DNA of 64,000 nucleotides from Desulfofustis glycolicus DSM 9705. Lineage in GTDB: Bacteria > Desulfobacterota > Desulfobulbia > Desulfobulbales > Desulfocapsaceae. The notes beneath the pieces were generated by a model, which saw nothing but the letters and a program-made list of their open reading frames with translations, had not been told where the DNA came from and made no database searches. The position numbers and the translations under genes are program-made. Below are positions 16,679 through 24,758 of the stretch, in pieces. The DNA is taken from assembly GCF_900130015.1 (NCBI RefSeq), contig NZ_FQXS01000023.1, forward strand, positions 1 to 64,000, given 5' to 3'. Numbering within the stretch: the first letter of the stretch is position 1; the number at the start of each line of letters is the position of its first letter.

Positions 16679-17962
16679 TCAGGCGGCAGCCGGTCGAGCG
16701 TTGACCAGTAGGCTGGCATTCTCCAGCCAGGCAATATGATCATTCGGTTGGTGGAGGAGCTTTTCGATGTCGGTGATGTCCAACTTTTCCACACCGATCA
16801 GGCGGCAGGTCTGCTCGTCAAGCGCGGTGACCAGCGCGATGCGAATACGCCGAGTCTTGCTCTGCATGGCCAGTGCCGTACCGCCATTACCTTCGTAATG
16901 GGCAGATAACCGGTCAAAAGCGCCGGCGAAGCCGTCGGTGGTGAACCACGGCAGAAAGGTCTGCGAGCCGATACCGTCCCGACATTGGGCAAAGGCAACC
17001 AGGAGACCGCCGTCACGAACAAAGGCGGCACTGTTATGCAGGGCCTTGTGAGCCTGGATAAAGTTGATGTCCTTCGGAAACCCGCCGCAGGAGGCGATGA
17101 CGATATCCTGTGGCGGGATGTCGACTTCAAAGGCACGGGCATGATGGCTGCAGGCTTGGTGGTAGAGATCTCTGCCCGGACCGATGAGAAAGTCACAGAT
17201 GTTGCCGTGGCTGTCCTGCAGGCCATGGATGGCAAGTGCGGCCGGCAGATGGTCTTCGATGTTAAAGAGGTCGTCTGCGATCGGATTGCCCTCTATGATT
17301 CCGGGGTGACAGCGGGATGCGAGTTGTCGCTGCCGGTGATCGAGAAAGAGGCCGTGGTTGCGGTAAATGGCCGCTCGCTCGCCGCAACCGGGGAAGATCA
17401 GTTTCCGGCCGCCGCCGTAACCGGCGAAATAGTGGTGGCAGATCGGCCCCATGGTAATCACCGCCGATGCCTGCAGCAGATCGCTGCGCAACCGGATCGG
17501 CGTGCCCCGGCCGGTCGTGCCGCATTCGGTGAATAGGTCGATATCGTCGCAATCGTGATGGGTGAACTGCCAGTCTCGAAACAGGCTGCCGTAGCACTGC
17601 AGGCTTTCCTCGTCGTTTTGCCGGGAATGGGTGCCGTAGGCGATGACAATCGGAAAGGGCTTATTGAGGCCGCGGATCTCATTGATCACCGCGACGGTGA
17701 TCGGTAGATAATTGGGATAGGCGCAGAGCCTTGTCCTATCGGTTACCACCAGTATCGGCTGGGACAGATCAAGGCCGGCCTGGTTAATGCCGTCGGTTAG
17801 TAGTCGGCGATAGCGGTCCGGAGTCATCAGCGGCTGCGGGTCGTCAGGCCGCAAGAGCATGGTGCCTGTCGGCAGGGTCAGCGTGAGACCGTCGCCGCCA
17901 TAGGGTACTCGGACGGGAGTCGGTGCGGACAGGTGCTCAGTCGGTTTCGCATCGCTTGGCAT
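16679..17962 (-). CDS. LarA-like (nickel-pincer) 2-hydroxyacid racemase family protein
   Basis: 427 residues from the ATG at 17962 (GGAGG nine bases ahead; overlaps the lyase gene by 26 bases). LarA landmarks seen in order: VTDRTRLCAYPNYLP, AYGTHSRQ, FTHHDCDD, MGPICHHYFAGYGGGRKLIFPG, YRNHGL, and CGGFPKDINFIQAHKAL. LarA enzymes interconvert D- and L-2-hydroxyacids using a niacin-derived nickel pincer cofactor made by LarB, LarC and LarE; none of these is encoded in the window. The family acts on lactate, malate, phenyllactate, gluconate and others, so the substrate is open. Neighbours (TRAP carboxylate transporters, a lyase) support a hydroxy-carboxylate pathway. Confidence 0.85.
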   Translation of the reverse strand: MPSDAKPTEHLSAPTPVRVPYGGDGLTLTLPTGTMLLRPDDPQPLMTPDRYRRLLTDGINQAGLDLSQPILVVTDRTRLCAYPNYLPITVAVINEIRGLNKPFPIVIAYGTHSRQNDEESLQCYGSLFRDWQFTHHDCDDIDLFTECGTTGRGTPIRLRSDLLQASAVITMGPICHHYFAGYGGGRKLIFPGCGERAAIYRNHGLFLDHRQRQLASRCHPGIIEGNPIADDLFNIEDHLPAALAIHGLQDSHGNICDFLIGPGRDLYHQACSHHARAFEVDIPPQDIVIASCGGFPKDINFIQAHKALHNSAAFVRDGGLLVAFAQCRDGIGSQTFLPWFTTDGFAGAFDRLSAHYEGNGGTALAMQSKTRRIRIALVTALDEQTCRLIGVEKLDITDIEKLLHQPNDHIAWLENASLLVNARPAAA

Positions 17963-18809
17963 ACCGTGCTTCCTCCCGGTAGTATTCGGGGAAACCGAGA
18001 ACGTCTTTGACATGTTCGAAATCGGCCAGGCCCGACGGATGACTGCCGCCGGCGAGATCGACCAGGGCCGCTTCAACCGCGCTGACCATGGCCTGAAGCA
18101 GCGTCAGAGGGTAGGCGGCGATGGCAAAGCCGAGTCGCTGCAATTCACCTTTAGGCAGCAGCGGGGTGAGACCGTGCTCGATCTGATTGGCCATTTTCAA
18201 GCCCGGAACGGTGTCGCAGAACAGCTGCATCTCCTCGATTGACTGCGGGGCCTCGAGAAAGAGCAGATCGGCCCCGAGATCGTGAAAGGTTCGCATCCGA
18301 CGCAAGGCCTCGTCGAGGCCGGCCGGGCCGCGGGCATCGGTGCGGGCCATAATCAGGATGTCGGCCCCTTCATTGCGGGCATCGACCGCTGCCCGGATGC
18401 GCAGACAAGCTTCGTCGAAGGAGACGATCTGTTTGCCTTTCGTGTGACCGCATCGTTTCGGTGAAAGCTGATCTTCGATCATGATACAGGCCAGGCCGGC
18501 GGCTGCGTAGTCGCGGACCGTCCGCTTGATATTCAGCGCATTGCCGTACCCGGTGTCCCCATCGCCAAGTACCGGAATGGTCACCGCGTGGCAGATGGTT
18601 CGTGCCTGGTCGAGCATTTCGCCAAAGGAGATCAGACCGGTATCCGGCATCGCCAGACGGGCGGCGGACACCGCAAAACCGCTCATGAAGGTGGCCGGAA
18701 AGGCGGCACGTTCGATGAGCCGTGCGGACAGTGCGTCATGACAGCAGGGCATGACGAGCAATTCTCGGTTGGCGAGCAGGGTGCGTAGCGCGGCGGCAGG
18801 AGATGTCAT
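17937..18809 (-). CDS. Isocitrate lyase/PEP mutase superfamily lyase
   Basis: 290 residues. TIM-barrel enzyme with GDGDTGYGNALNIKRTV (Mg-binding Asp), IEDQLSPKRCGHTKGK (the KRCGH catalytic Cys loop of this superfamily), RTDAR and a late EGLTP-like QIEHGLTPLLP. Relatives include methylisocitrate lyase, dimethylmalate lyase, oxaloacetate decarboxylase and PEP/carboxyphosphonate mutases. The Cys in the loop favours a C-C bond lyase (2-methylisocitrate or 2,3-dimethylmalate type) over a mutase. No prpC or prpD is adjacent, so a propionate cycle is not supported. GAGG precedes the ATG; it starts 7 bases after the DctM stop, so it is in the dctPQM operon. Confidence 0.8.
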   Translation of the reverse strand: MTSPAAALRTLLANRELLVMPCCHDALSARLIERAAFPATFMSGFAVSAARLAMPDTGLISFGEMLDQARTICHAVTIPVLGDGDTGYGNALNIKRTVRDYAAAGLACIMIEDQLSPKRCGHTKGKQIVSFDEACLRIRAAVDARNEGADILIMARTDARGPAGLDEALRRMRTFHDLGADLLFLEAPQSIEEMQLFCDTVPGLKMANQIEHGLTPLLPKGELQRLGFAIAAYPLTLLQAMVSAVEAALVDLAGGSHPSGLADFEHVKDVLGFPEYYREEARYAKRCETD

Positions 18810-18816
18810 GGTCGCC

Positions 18817-20088
18817 TCAGAGCTTGAACGGGATATAGAGAACGATATCGGGGATCAGGTAAAGCGCGACGACCGTACCGAACATGATCAGCATGAACGG
18901 CCAGACTCCTCTGAGCACTTCGGCCAGCGGAACCTGGGCGACCGCCTGGATAATGAAGAGATTCATGCCGACCGGCGGGGTAATCAGCGCACATTCGATC
19001 ATCACTACAAAGAGGATGCCGAACCAGATCGGATCGATCATCATCGCGTTCAGGGCCGGAAAGAGGACCGGAACCATGATCAGCAGCATGGAAATCGACT
19101 CGAGAAAGAAACCGATGACCAACAGCACCAGGCAGACCACCAGGATGAACAGGGCAGGTTCATTGATATTGGTGGTGATCGCCGTCGAGATCTCCTGCGG
19201 AATGCGGTAGAGGGTGATGGCCTTGCCGAAAAGCTTGGCCCCGGCGATGATCAAAAAGATGGTAACCGTGGTGACCATCGATTCCGAGACGGCCAGCTTT
19301 AGTTTCTGCCAGGTCATGGTGCGCAGCGCGAAGACGATGACCAATGCCAGCGCAAAGCCGACGCCGGCGGATTCGGTCGGAGTAAAAACACCGAGGTAGA
19401 TGCCGCCGATGACGACGACTGCCAGCAGCAGCGTCGGCAGCGCGCGAAAACTGGTTTGCCAGCGCTGCGACCAGGTAGCCTTGGGACTCGGCTGATAGTT
19501 TTTGTCAAACAGCGAGTAGCCGATGCTGAACAGAATGAACAGTGCGGTTAGCAGCAGGCCGGGCCCGACTCCGGCCATGAACAATTTAACGATCGATTCC
19601 TCGGTGATGACTCCATAGAGGATCAGCGGTATGGACGGTGGGATGAGAATGCCGAGGGTGCCGCCGGCAGCGAGCAGACCGAGGACGAACGGCCGGCTGT
19701 AGCCGCGTTGAATCATTTCCGGAATGGCCACCGTGGCAATCGTTGCCGCCGTGGCCACCGATGAGCCGGAGATGGCGGAGAACAGCGCGCAGCTGAGAAT
19801 CGTCGCAATACCGAGTCCGCCCGGTAAATGACCGACCCAGGACTGGACGGCGTTGAACAGGTCTTTGCCGACACCCCCCTTGAGCAGGATATTTGACATC
19901 AGCAGGAAGAGCGGTACGGCCAGCAGCACGAAACTGTCGGCCGCACTGTACAGGGCCTGCGGTACCATGACGACGCTGATGTCTTTGAGCCAGAGCAGCA
20001 GCAGACCGAGACCGCCGAGGGCAAAGGCCACCGGCACCCGGATAAACAGGAGCAGCAGCAGGGAAAGAAGAATCAGTGCGGCAGTCAT
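18817..20088 (-). CDS. dctM: TRAP transporter large permease subunit (DctM)
   Basis: Inner-membrane large subunit, about 423 residues, with the DctM start TAALILLSLLLLLFIRVPVA, the SGSSVATAATIATVAIPEM motif, GILIPPSIPLILYG, and the C-terminal ITPPVGMNLFIIQ. With DctQ and DctP it forms a Na+-driven carboxylate importer. The ATG at 20088 gives the usual family N-terminus but has no clear ribosome binding site; a GTG at 20133 inside dctQ has AGGA nearby and would add 15 residues. The chain is tightly packed (dctP, dctQ, dctM, lyase, larA-like). Confidence 0.93.
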   Translation of the reverse strand: MTAALILLSLLLLLFIRVPVAFALGGLGLLLLWLKDISVVMVPQALYSAADSFVLLAVPLFLLMSNILLKGGVGKDLFNAVQSWVGHLPGGLGIATILSCALFSAISGSSVATAATIATVAIPEMIQRGYSRPFVLGLLAAGGTLGILIPPSIPLILYGVITEESIVKLFMAGVGPGLLLTALFILFSIGYSLFDKNYQPSPKATWSQRWQTSFRALPTLLLAVVVIGGIYLGVFTPTESAGVGFALALVIVFALRTMTWQKLKLAVSESMVTTVTIFLIIAGAKLFGKAITLYRIPQEISTAITTNINEPALFILVVCLVLLVIGFFLESISMLLIMVPVLFPALNAMMIDPIWFGILFVVMIECALITPPVGMNLFIIQAVAQVPLAEVLRGVWPFMLIMFGTVVALYLIPDIVLYIPFKL

Positions 20089-20098
20089 GTGCGGGTAA

Positions 20099-20596
20099 TC
20101 AGTGATGAGAAGCAGAAATATCGGTGCTGCCACCGAGCGTCCTGATCAATTCGGTCACGGCCTGCAGGAGCAGGAGGCCGAATCCGATCGGGATGGCAAG
20201 TTCGGTCAGCCAGGACGGCACGGCCAGCATGGACGAACTGGCCCGACCGATGCGGATCGAATCGATGGCGATCCCGGCGCCGAAATAGACGGCAACCAGG
20301 CAGAAGATAATGATCACCAGCAGGGCCAGTGATTCGCACCAGCGCCGCAGCCTCGGCCCGCTGGCGCGAACGATGATATCAATGGCGATCAGCTGTCGTC
20401 TTCTCAGGACATGGGCGGCGGCCAGATAGGTCGCCCAGATCTGAAGGAAACGTGACAGTTCCTCGCTCCAGACGGTCGGCGAGAGAAAGACATAGCGGGC
20501 GACCACTTCATATACGATGAAGATGCCGATCACAAAAAACATCCAGCCAGCTAATCGGCCGGCTGCATCACTGATCTTATCGATTGGTGCGAGCAT
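20099..20596 (-). CDS. dctQ: TRAP transporter small permease subunit (DctQ)
   Basis: 165 residues, four hydrophobic segments, with the family pattern YEVVARYVFLSPTVWSEELSRFLQIW near the N-terminus (split here for reading: the EVVARYV and WSEELSRF elements are diagnostic). It bridges the binding protein and the large subunit in the inner membrane. It starts 50 bases after dctP. The Shine-Dalgarno is weak, so translation may depend on coupling with dctP mRNA. Confidence 0.9.
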   Translation of the reverse strand: MLAPIDKISDAAGRLAGWMFFVIGIFIVYEVVARYVFLSPTVWSEELSRFLQIWATYLAAAHVLRRRQLIAIDIIVRASGPRLRRWCESLALLVIIIFCLVAVYFGAGIAIDSIRIGRASSSMLAVPSWLTELAIPIGFGLLLLQAVTELIRTLGGSTDISASHH

Positions 20597-20646
20597 TGAT
20601 CTGCGAGGCGGGACAGGAGACGATCGGTCCCCCGTCCCGGTGGCGA

Positions 20647-21639
20647 TTAAAGCTGACGGGCCGCGTCAACGAGTTGCCGGCCAAGCGGTCCGGCGTTCTT
20701 GATATAGTCGGCAATTACCGGTTCGGCTAGTTTCTGCCATTCCTGCAATTCCTCGTCGGTCAGCTCGACGATATTCATTTTATCGCTGACAAAGGCAAAG
20801 GCATCGGCTTCCAGTTGGTTCATCTGGTCGCGCAACTGTTGTTCCACTTTGGCTGCCGCGGTTTCCACGACCTGACGATGCTCGTCGGACAGTCCCTGCC
20901 AGGTCTTTTCGTTGATCAACACGACGAATTCGATGTCGACCATGCTTTTGGTAGCGGTCAGGGAACTCATGACTTCGAACATCTTGCGCTCTTTGACCGC
21001 GGTAACGCCGGTCAGGCCGACATCGACAGTACCGCGCTGGTAGGCGAGGAATTGTTCGGAGCCGGAAATGGCGGTCGGGGCACCACCGGCAGCCTCGACC
21101 AGAGAGCCGAGAGTCTTGCTGAAGATCCGGACTTTTTTGCCGGTCAGGTCGGAAGGCAGGCGGATCGGGTCGTCATTGTTGATGATGACCGCCCCGCCGT
21201 AGGCTTGCCACCAGAGGATCCGGGCGCCGGTCTGCAGGACTGCGTCGTCGATCGGCTGTCGCACCGGGCTGCCTTTCTGCACCGCCTTCTGCAGCGCTTT
21301 CTCGCTGGCGAAGAGAAACGGCACATAAAACAGTTCAACGGCAGGGATCGTGCCGGCAAACTGGGTCAGCGGCACGACGCCCATTTCGACGGCGCCGGAA
21401 GCTACCGCCTGCGGTACTTCTTTATCTTTGTACAGTTGGGCGGACGGGTAGATCTCCACTTTGATCTCGCCGTCGGTCGCCTGCGCTACTTCGTCGGCGA
21501 AGGCGGCAACGTTTTTGCCGAGGTGGTGACTTTCCGGCAACTGCAAGGTCAAGCGCAGAACTTTTTCGGCTGAACAGGGCTGCGTGCCGAACATGAGCAG
21601 CAGCGCGGCGCAGCAGAAGGTGAAGGTGATCCTATGCAT
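20647..21639 (-). CDS. dctP: TRAP transporter solute-binding protein (DctP family)
   Basis: Periplasmic binding protein, 330 residues, signal peptide MHRITFTFCCAALLLMFGTQPCSAE. Typical DctP features: LRLTLQLPESHHLGKNV, VEIYPSAQLYKDKEV, GAVEMGVVPLTQFAG, and the ligand-anchoring arginine region in KVRIFSKTLGSLVEAAGGAPTAI. A strong AAGGAG precedes the ATG. It is the first gene of the dctPQM-lyase-larA operon, divergent from the lactate operon. The likely ligand is a C3-C4 hydroxy- or dicarboxylate, inferred from neighbours only. Confidence 0.93.
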   Translation of the reverse strand: MHRITFTFCCAALLLMFGTQPCSAEKVLRLTLQLPESHHLGKNVAAFADEVAQATDGEIKVEIYPSAQLYKDKEVPQAVASGAVEMGVVPLTQFAGTIPAVELFYVPFLFASEKALQKAVQKGSPVRQPIDDAVLQTGARILWWQAYGGAVIINNDDPIRLPSDLTGKKVRIFSKTLGSLVEAAGGAPTAISGSEQFLAYQRGTVDVGLTGVTAVKERKMFEVMSSLTATKSMVDIEFVVLINEKTWQGLSDEHRQVVETAAAKVEQQLRDQMNQLEADAFAFVSDKMNIVELTDEELQEWQKLAEPVIADYIKNAGPLGRQLVDAARQL

Positions 21640-21970
21640 GTCTCTCTCCTTTTCCGATACGATTGTTGTTTAAGCCAGAGAAGCGGTAGCACGATTGAGA
21701 TATAAGCATCTCAGGCAACGTGCAGTCAAGAGTATTCGACGCTCTTGCCAGACACCGGCGGGACAAGATCAGGCCAGGTTCTGATTCCGGTTGAATCCCC
21801 GTGACATTTATCTATTCGATTCGGCTAATTGTCTGCAAACGGCAGAAAATATCGCGGCAGATAGTGAATTTTCGACATAATGATCGGTCTCAAAATTGAT
21901 ATTTTGTGGTACAATGTCAGATTGATGTTTTCGGTTGCTCAACCACCATCTGCGAGAAAAGGAGCATCAC
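21640..21970. promoter_or_regulatory. Divergent intergenic region: dctP operon / lactate operon
   Basis: 331 bases without a gene between two divergent operons, clearly richer in A+T near 21820-21930. A small inverted repeat TTGT-GGT-ACAA (21905-21915) lies ~55 bases before glcD and includes a possible -10 (TACAAT), but no good -35 is seen. It is a possible site for a GntR- or LurR-type lactate regulator; weak evidence. Confidence 0.3.
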
Positions 21971-23356
21971 GTGGCGCACGAAACGAAACAAAATTTGGCC
22001 CGGGAGTTTGCTGCAATCGTCGGTGATGACGAAGTGATGACCGGTGAAACCGACCTGCACGCCTACTCCTATGATGCGGCGGTGCTCGATCCGGTGGTTC
22101 CCTCCTACGTCGTGCGGCCGCAGACCACGGAGGCTCTCGGCCAGATCGTGCGACTGTGCAACGAGAACGGGTTGCCGCTGACGGTACGCGGTGCCGGCAC
22201 CAACCTGTCCGGCGGCACCATTCCCCATCCCGGCGGTGTGGTGGTTCTTACTAACAGACTCAATCGCATCCTGGAGATCAATGAAGAGGATCTCTACGCC
22301 GTCGTGGAACCGGGCGTGATCACGTCCCGATTGGCTGCCGAGGTGGCATCTCGCGGGCTGTTCTATCCCCCCGATCCCGGCAGTCAGACCGTCTCTACCC
22401 TCGGCGGCAACGTCGCCGAGAATGCCGGCGGTCTGCGCGGTCTCAAGTATGGTGTTACCAAAGACTATGTGATGGGAATCGAGTTTTTCGATGTGGACGG
22501 CACCCTGGTCAAAGGCGGATCGAGAACGGTCAAGTGCGTGACCGGTCTCAATCTGCCCGGTCTTATGGTCGGCTCCGAGGGGACGCTTGGGGTGTTCAGC
22601 AAGATTATCCTGAAGCTGATCCCGCCGCCTCGGGCAGCCCGCTCGATGATGGCCGTTTTCGGGACGATCAAGGCCGCCTCGGAGACGGTGGCGGCGATTA
22701 TCGCCGCCAAGATCGTACCGGCCACATTGGAGCTGATGGATAATTTTACGATTCGCACCGTCGAGAGTTTCCGCAAGGCCGGCCTGCCCACCGAAGCAGC
22801 CGCCCTGTTGCTCATCGAGGTGGACGGTCACCCCGCCCAGGTTGAAGATGAAGCCGTCCAGGTCGAACGGATTTGCCGGGAAAACGGGGCGGAAGATCTG
22901 ACCGTGGCGCGCGACAGCGCCGAGCGGGACATCATCTGGCAGGCCCGACGTGATGCGCTGCCGGCTCTGGCCAAGCTCAAGCCGTCCTGTGTTCTTGAGG
23001 ATGCCACCGTGCCGCGGTCCAAGATTCCGGCGATGATCGAGGCGCTGACCGAGATCAGTAAAGAGTATAACCTGCCGATCGGCACCTTCGGGCATGCCGG
23101 TGACGGCAACCTGCACCCGACCATTCTGACGGACCGCCGTGACAAGGTGGAATGGCAGCGGGTCGAGCAGGCCATCACCGCCATTTTCGAACGAGCCGTG
23201 CAATTGGACGGCACCCTGTCCGGCGAACACGGCATCGGCATTGCCAAGGCCCGCTTCATGGAACGGGAAGTCGGTGCTGGCACGCTGGCCTACAGCCGCC
23301 GGTTGAAGATGGCTGTCGATCCGAAGAATATTCTTAATCCCGGTAAAATGGTCTAA
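21971..23356 (+). CDS. FAD-linked 2-hydroxyacid dehydrogenase (GlcD/D-lactate dehydrogenase-like)
   Basis: 461 residues. FAD_binding_4 domain (VVRPQTTEALGQIV, TVRGAGTNLSGGTIPHPGG, PDPGSQTVSTLGGNVAENAGG) followed by the FAD-oxidase C-terminal domain with GTFGHAGDGNLHPTIL and LSGEHGIG. It oxidises D-lactate or glycolate to the 2-oxoacid and passes electrons to the Fe-S partner encoded 15 bases downstream. The start is the GTG at 21971, which has AGGAG 8 bases upstream; the frame is open 12 codons further but without a binding site. The same gene pair heads the pta-ackA lactate operon in Desulfovibrio-type sulfate reducers, which favours D-lactate. Confidence 0.9.
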   Translation: MAHETKQNLAREFAAIVGDDEVMTGETDLHAYSYDAAVLDPVVPSYVVRPQTTEALGQIVRLCNENGLPLTVRGAGTNLSGGTIPHPGGVVVLTNRLNRILEINEEDLYAVVEPGVITSRLAAEVASRGLFYPPDPGSQTVSTLGGNVAENAGGLRGLKYGVTKDYVMGIEFFDVDGTLVKGGSRTVKCVTGLNLPGLMVGSEGTLGVFSKIILKLIPPPRAARSMMAVFGTIKAASETVAAIIAAKIVPATLELMDNFTIRTVESFRKAGLPTEAAALLLIEVDGHPAQVEDEAVQVERICRENGAEDLTVARDSAERDIIWQARRDALPALAKLKPSCVLEDATVPRSKIPAMIEALTEISKEYNLPIGTFGHAGDGNLHPTILTDRRDKVEWQRVEQAITAIFERAVQLDGTLSGEHGIGIAKARFMEREVGAGTLAYSRRLKMAVDPKNILNPGKMV

Positions 23357-23371
23357 GGCGAGGACCAGGCG

Positions 23372-24661
23372 ATGGCCGATATTCACCAATTAGCTCAGCA
23401 ATTCAAGGAACTCGACGACCAATTGGTCAACTGCATGCGTTGCGGCATGTGCCAGGCGGTCTGCCCAGTGTTCAGCGAAACCGGCCGGGAGGTCGATGTA
23501 ACCCGGGGCAAGCTGGCCCTGCTCGACTGTCTGGCCGATGAGTTGCTCCGCGATGCCGACGGAGTCAACGCCACGCTCAGCCGTTGCCTGCTCTGCGGCA
23601 CTTGTGAGGCCAATTGCCCGAGCGGGGTCAAGGTGCTCGATATTTTTCTGAAGGCCCGCGCGATTATGACCGGCTATTATGGCCTGCACCCGGCCAAGCG
23701 GGCGATTTTTCGCGGCATGCTGGCCAATCCGCGACTGTTCAATGCACTGACCGCGATTGGTTCGCGTTTTCAGGGGCTGTTCACGAAAAAGGTTGACGAC
23801 CTGCTCGGCTCTTCCTGTGCCCGATTCAATGCACCGTTGATTGCTGACCGGCACTTCAATTCACTGGCCACGACGCCGTTTCGTAAACATGTTGCCAGCC
23901 TGGACACGGCAGCGGGATCGAGCGGCCTGCGCGTTGCCTTTTTTCCGGGCTGCGTGGTCGACAAGATGTATCCTGCCATCGGTGATGCCACCCTGAAAGT
24001 GCTCAAGCATCACGGCGTCGGCGTTTTTCTGCCGGAAAACCAGGCCTGCTGCGGCATCCCGGTGTTGTCAAGCGGCGATCGTCAGGGCTTCAACCGACTT
24101 GTTGAGATCAATATCGACCGGTTTGCCGGGGCCGCCTTTGATGCACTCGTTACTCCATGCGCCTCCTGTACCTCAACCATCAAAGAACTCTGGCCGCGGC
24201 TCTACGACGGTGGGAAGGTCAACACTGAGGCTATCCGGCTAATTGGTGACAAGACGATGGATATCAGCCAGTTTCTCGTCGATCACTGCGGCGTTGCAGC
24301 AAGCGGCGAACAGCCGGACAGGGGAACGGCCGCAGTTACCTACCATGATCCCTGTCACCTGAAGAACAGCCTCGGTATTACCGCTCAGCCGAGAACGGTT
24401 ATCAAAGCCTCGAACGTGCCGCTAATCGAGATGCAGGAGGCTGGTGTCTGCTGCGGCTGCGGTGGAACCTTCAACCTTTTTCACTACGAAATGTCCAGGA
24501 AGATCGGTGGCCGTAAAGCCGATCATATCGAATCCTCGACAGCCAAAACCGTGGCCACCAGCTGCCCGGCCTGCATGATGCAGATCACCGATCTGCTGTC
24601 CCATCGAAAGAGCGGCATCAAAGTCCGGCATGTCATCGAACTATACGCTGACAGTTTATGA
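23372..24661 (+). CDS. Iron-sulfur partner of lactate/glycolate dehydrogenase (GlcF-like)
   Basis: 429 residues. Two [4Fe-4S] ferredoxin motifs, CMRCGMCQAVCPVF and CLLCGTCEANCPSGV, in the first 90 residues, then two CCG domains (FPGCVVDKMYP, ENQACCGIPVLSSGD; YHDPCHLKNSLG, EAGVCCGCGGTFNLF) that in this family bind a non-cubane Fe-S cluster or heterodisulfide-type site. It accepts electrons from the FAD subunit and feeds the menaquinone pool or a membrane redox complex. Cytoplasmic; no membrane helix. It ends 97 bases before pta. Confidence 0.9.
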   Translation: MADIHQLAQQFKELDDQLVNCMRCGMCQAVCPVFSETGREVDVTRGKLALLDCLADELLRDADGVNATLSRCLLCGTCEANCPSGVKVLDIFLKARAIMTGYYGLHPAKRAIFRGMLANPRLFNALTAIGSRFQGLFTKKVDDLLGSSCARFNAPLIADRHFNSLATTPFRKHVASLDTAAGSSGLRVAFFPGCVVDKMYPAIGDATLKVLKHHGVGVFLPENQACCGIPVLSSGDRQGFNRLVEINIDRFAGAAFDALVTPCASCTSTIKELWPRLYDGGKVNTEAIRLIGDKTMDISQFLVDHCGVAASGEQPDRGTAAVTYHDPCHLKNSLGITAQPRTVIKASNVPLIEMQEAGVCCGCGGTFNLFHYEMSRKIGGRKADHIESSTAKTVATSCPACMMQITDLLSHRKSGIKVRHVIELYADSL

Positions 24662-24758
24662 ATTTATGACTATCCTCTTACGTTGGAACTGCTTTTGCCG
24701 GTGGACCGCTGCTCCAGACCGGCCGTTTTCAGATAGCCAATTATAGGAAACAACTGCC

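Noticed and set aside
21917-23389. 490-codon open frame on the minus strand over the glcD-like gene
   Set aside because: Antisense shadow in GC-rich coding DNA; the plus-strand product has clear FAD-oxidase motifs and a ribosome binding site.
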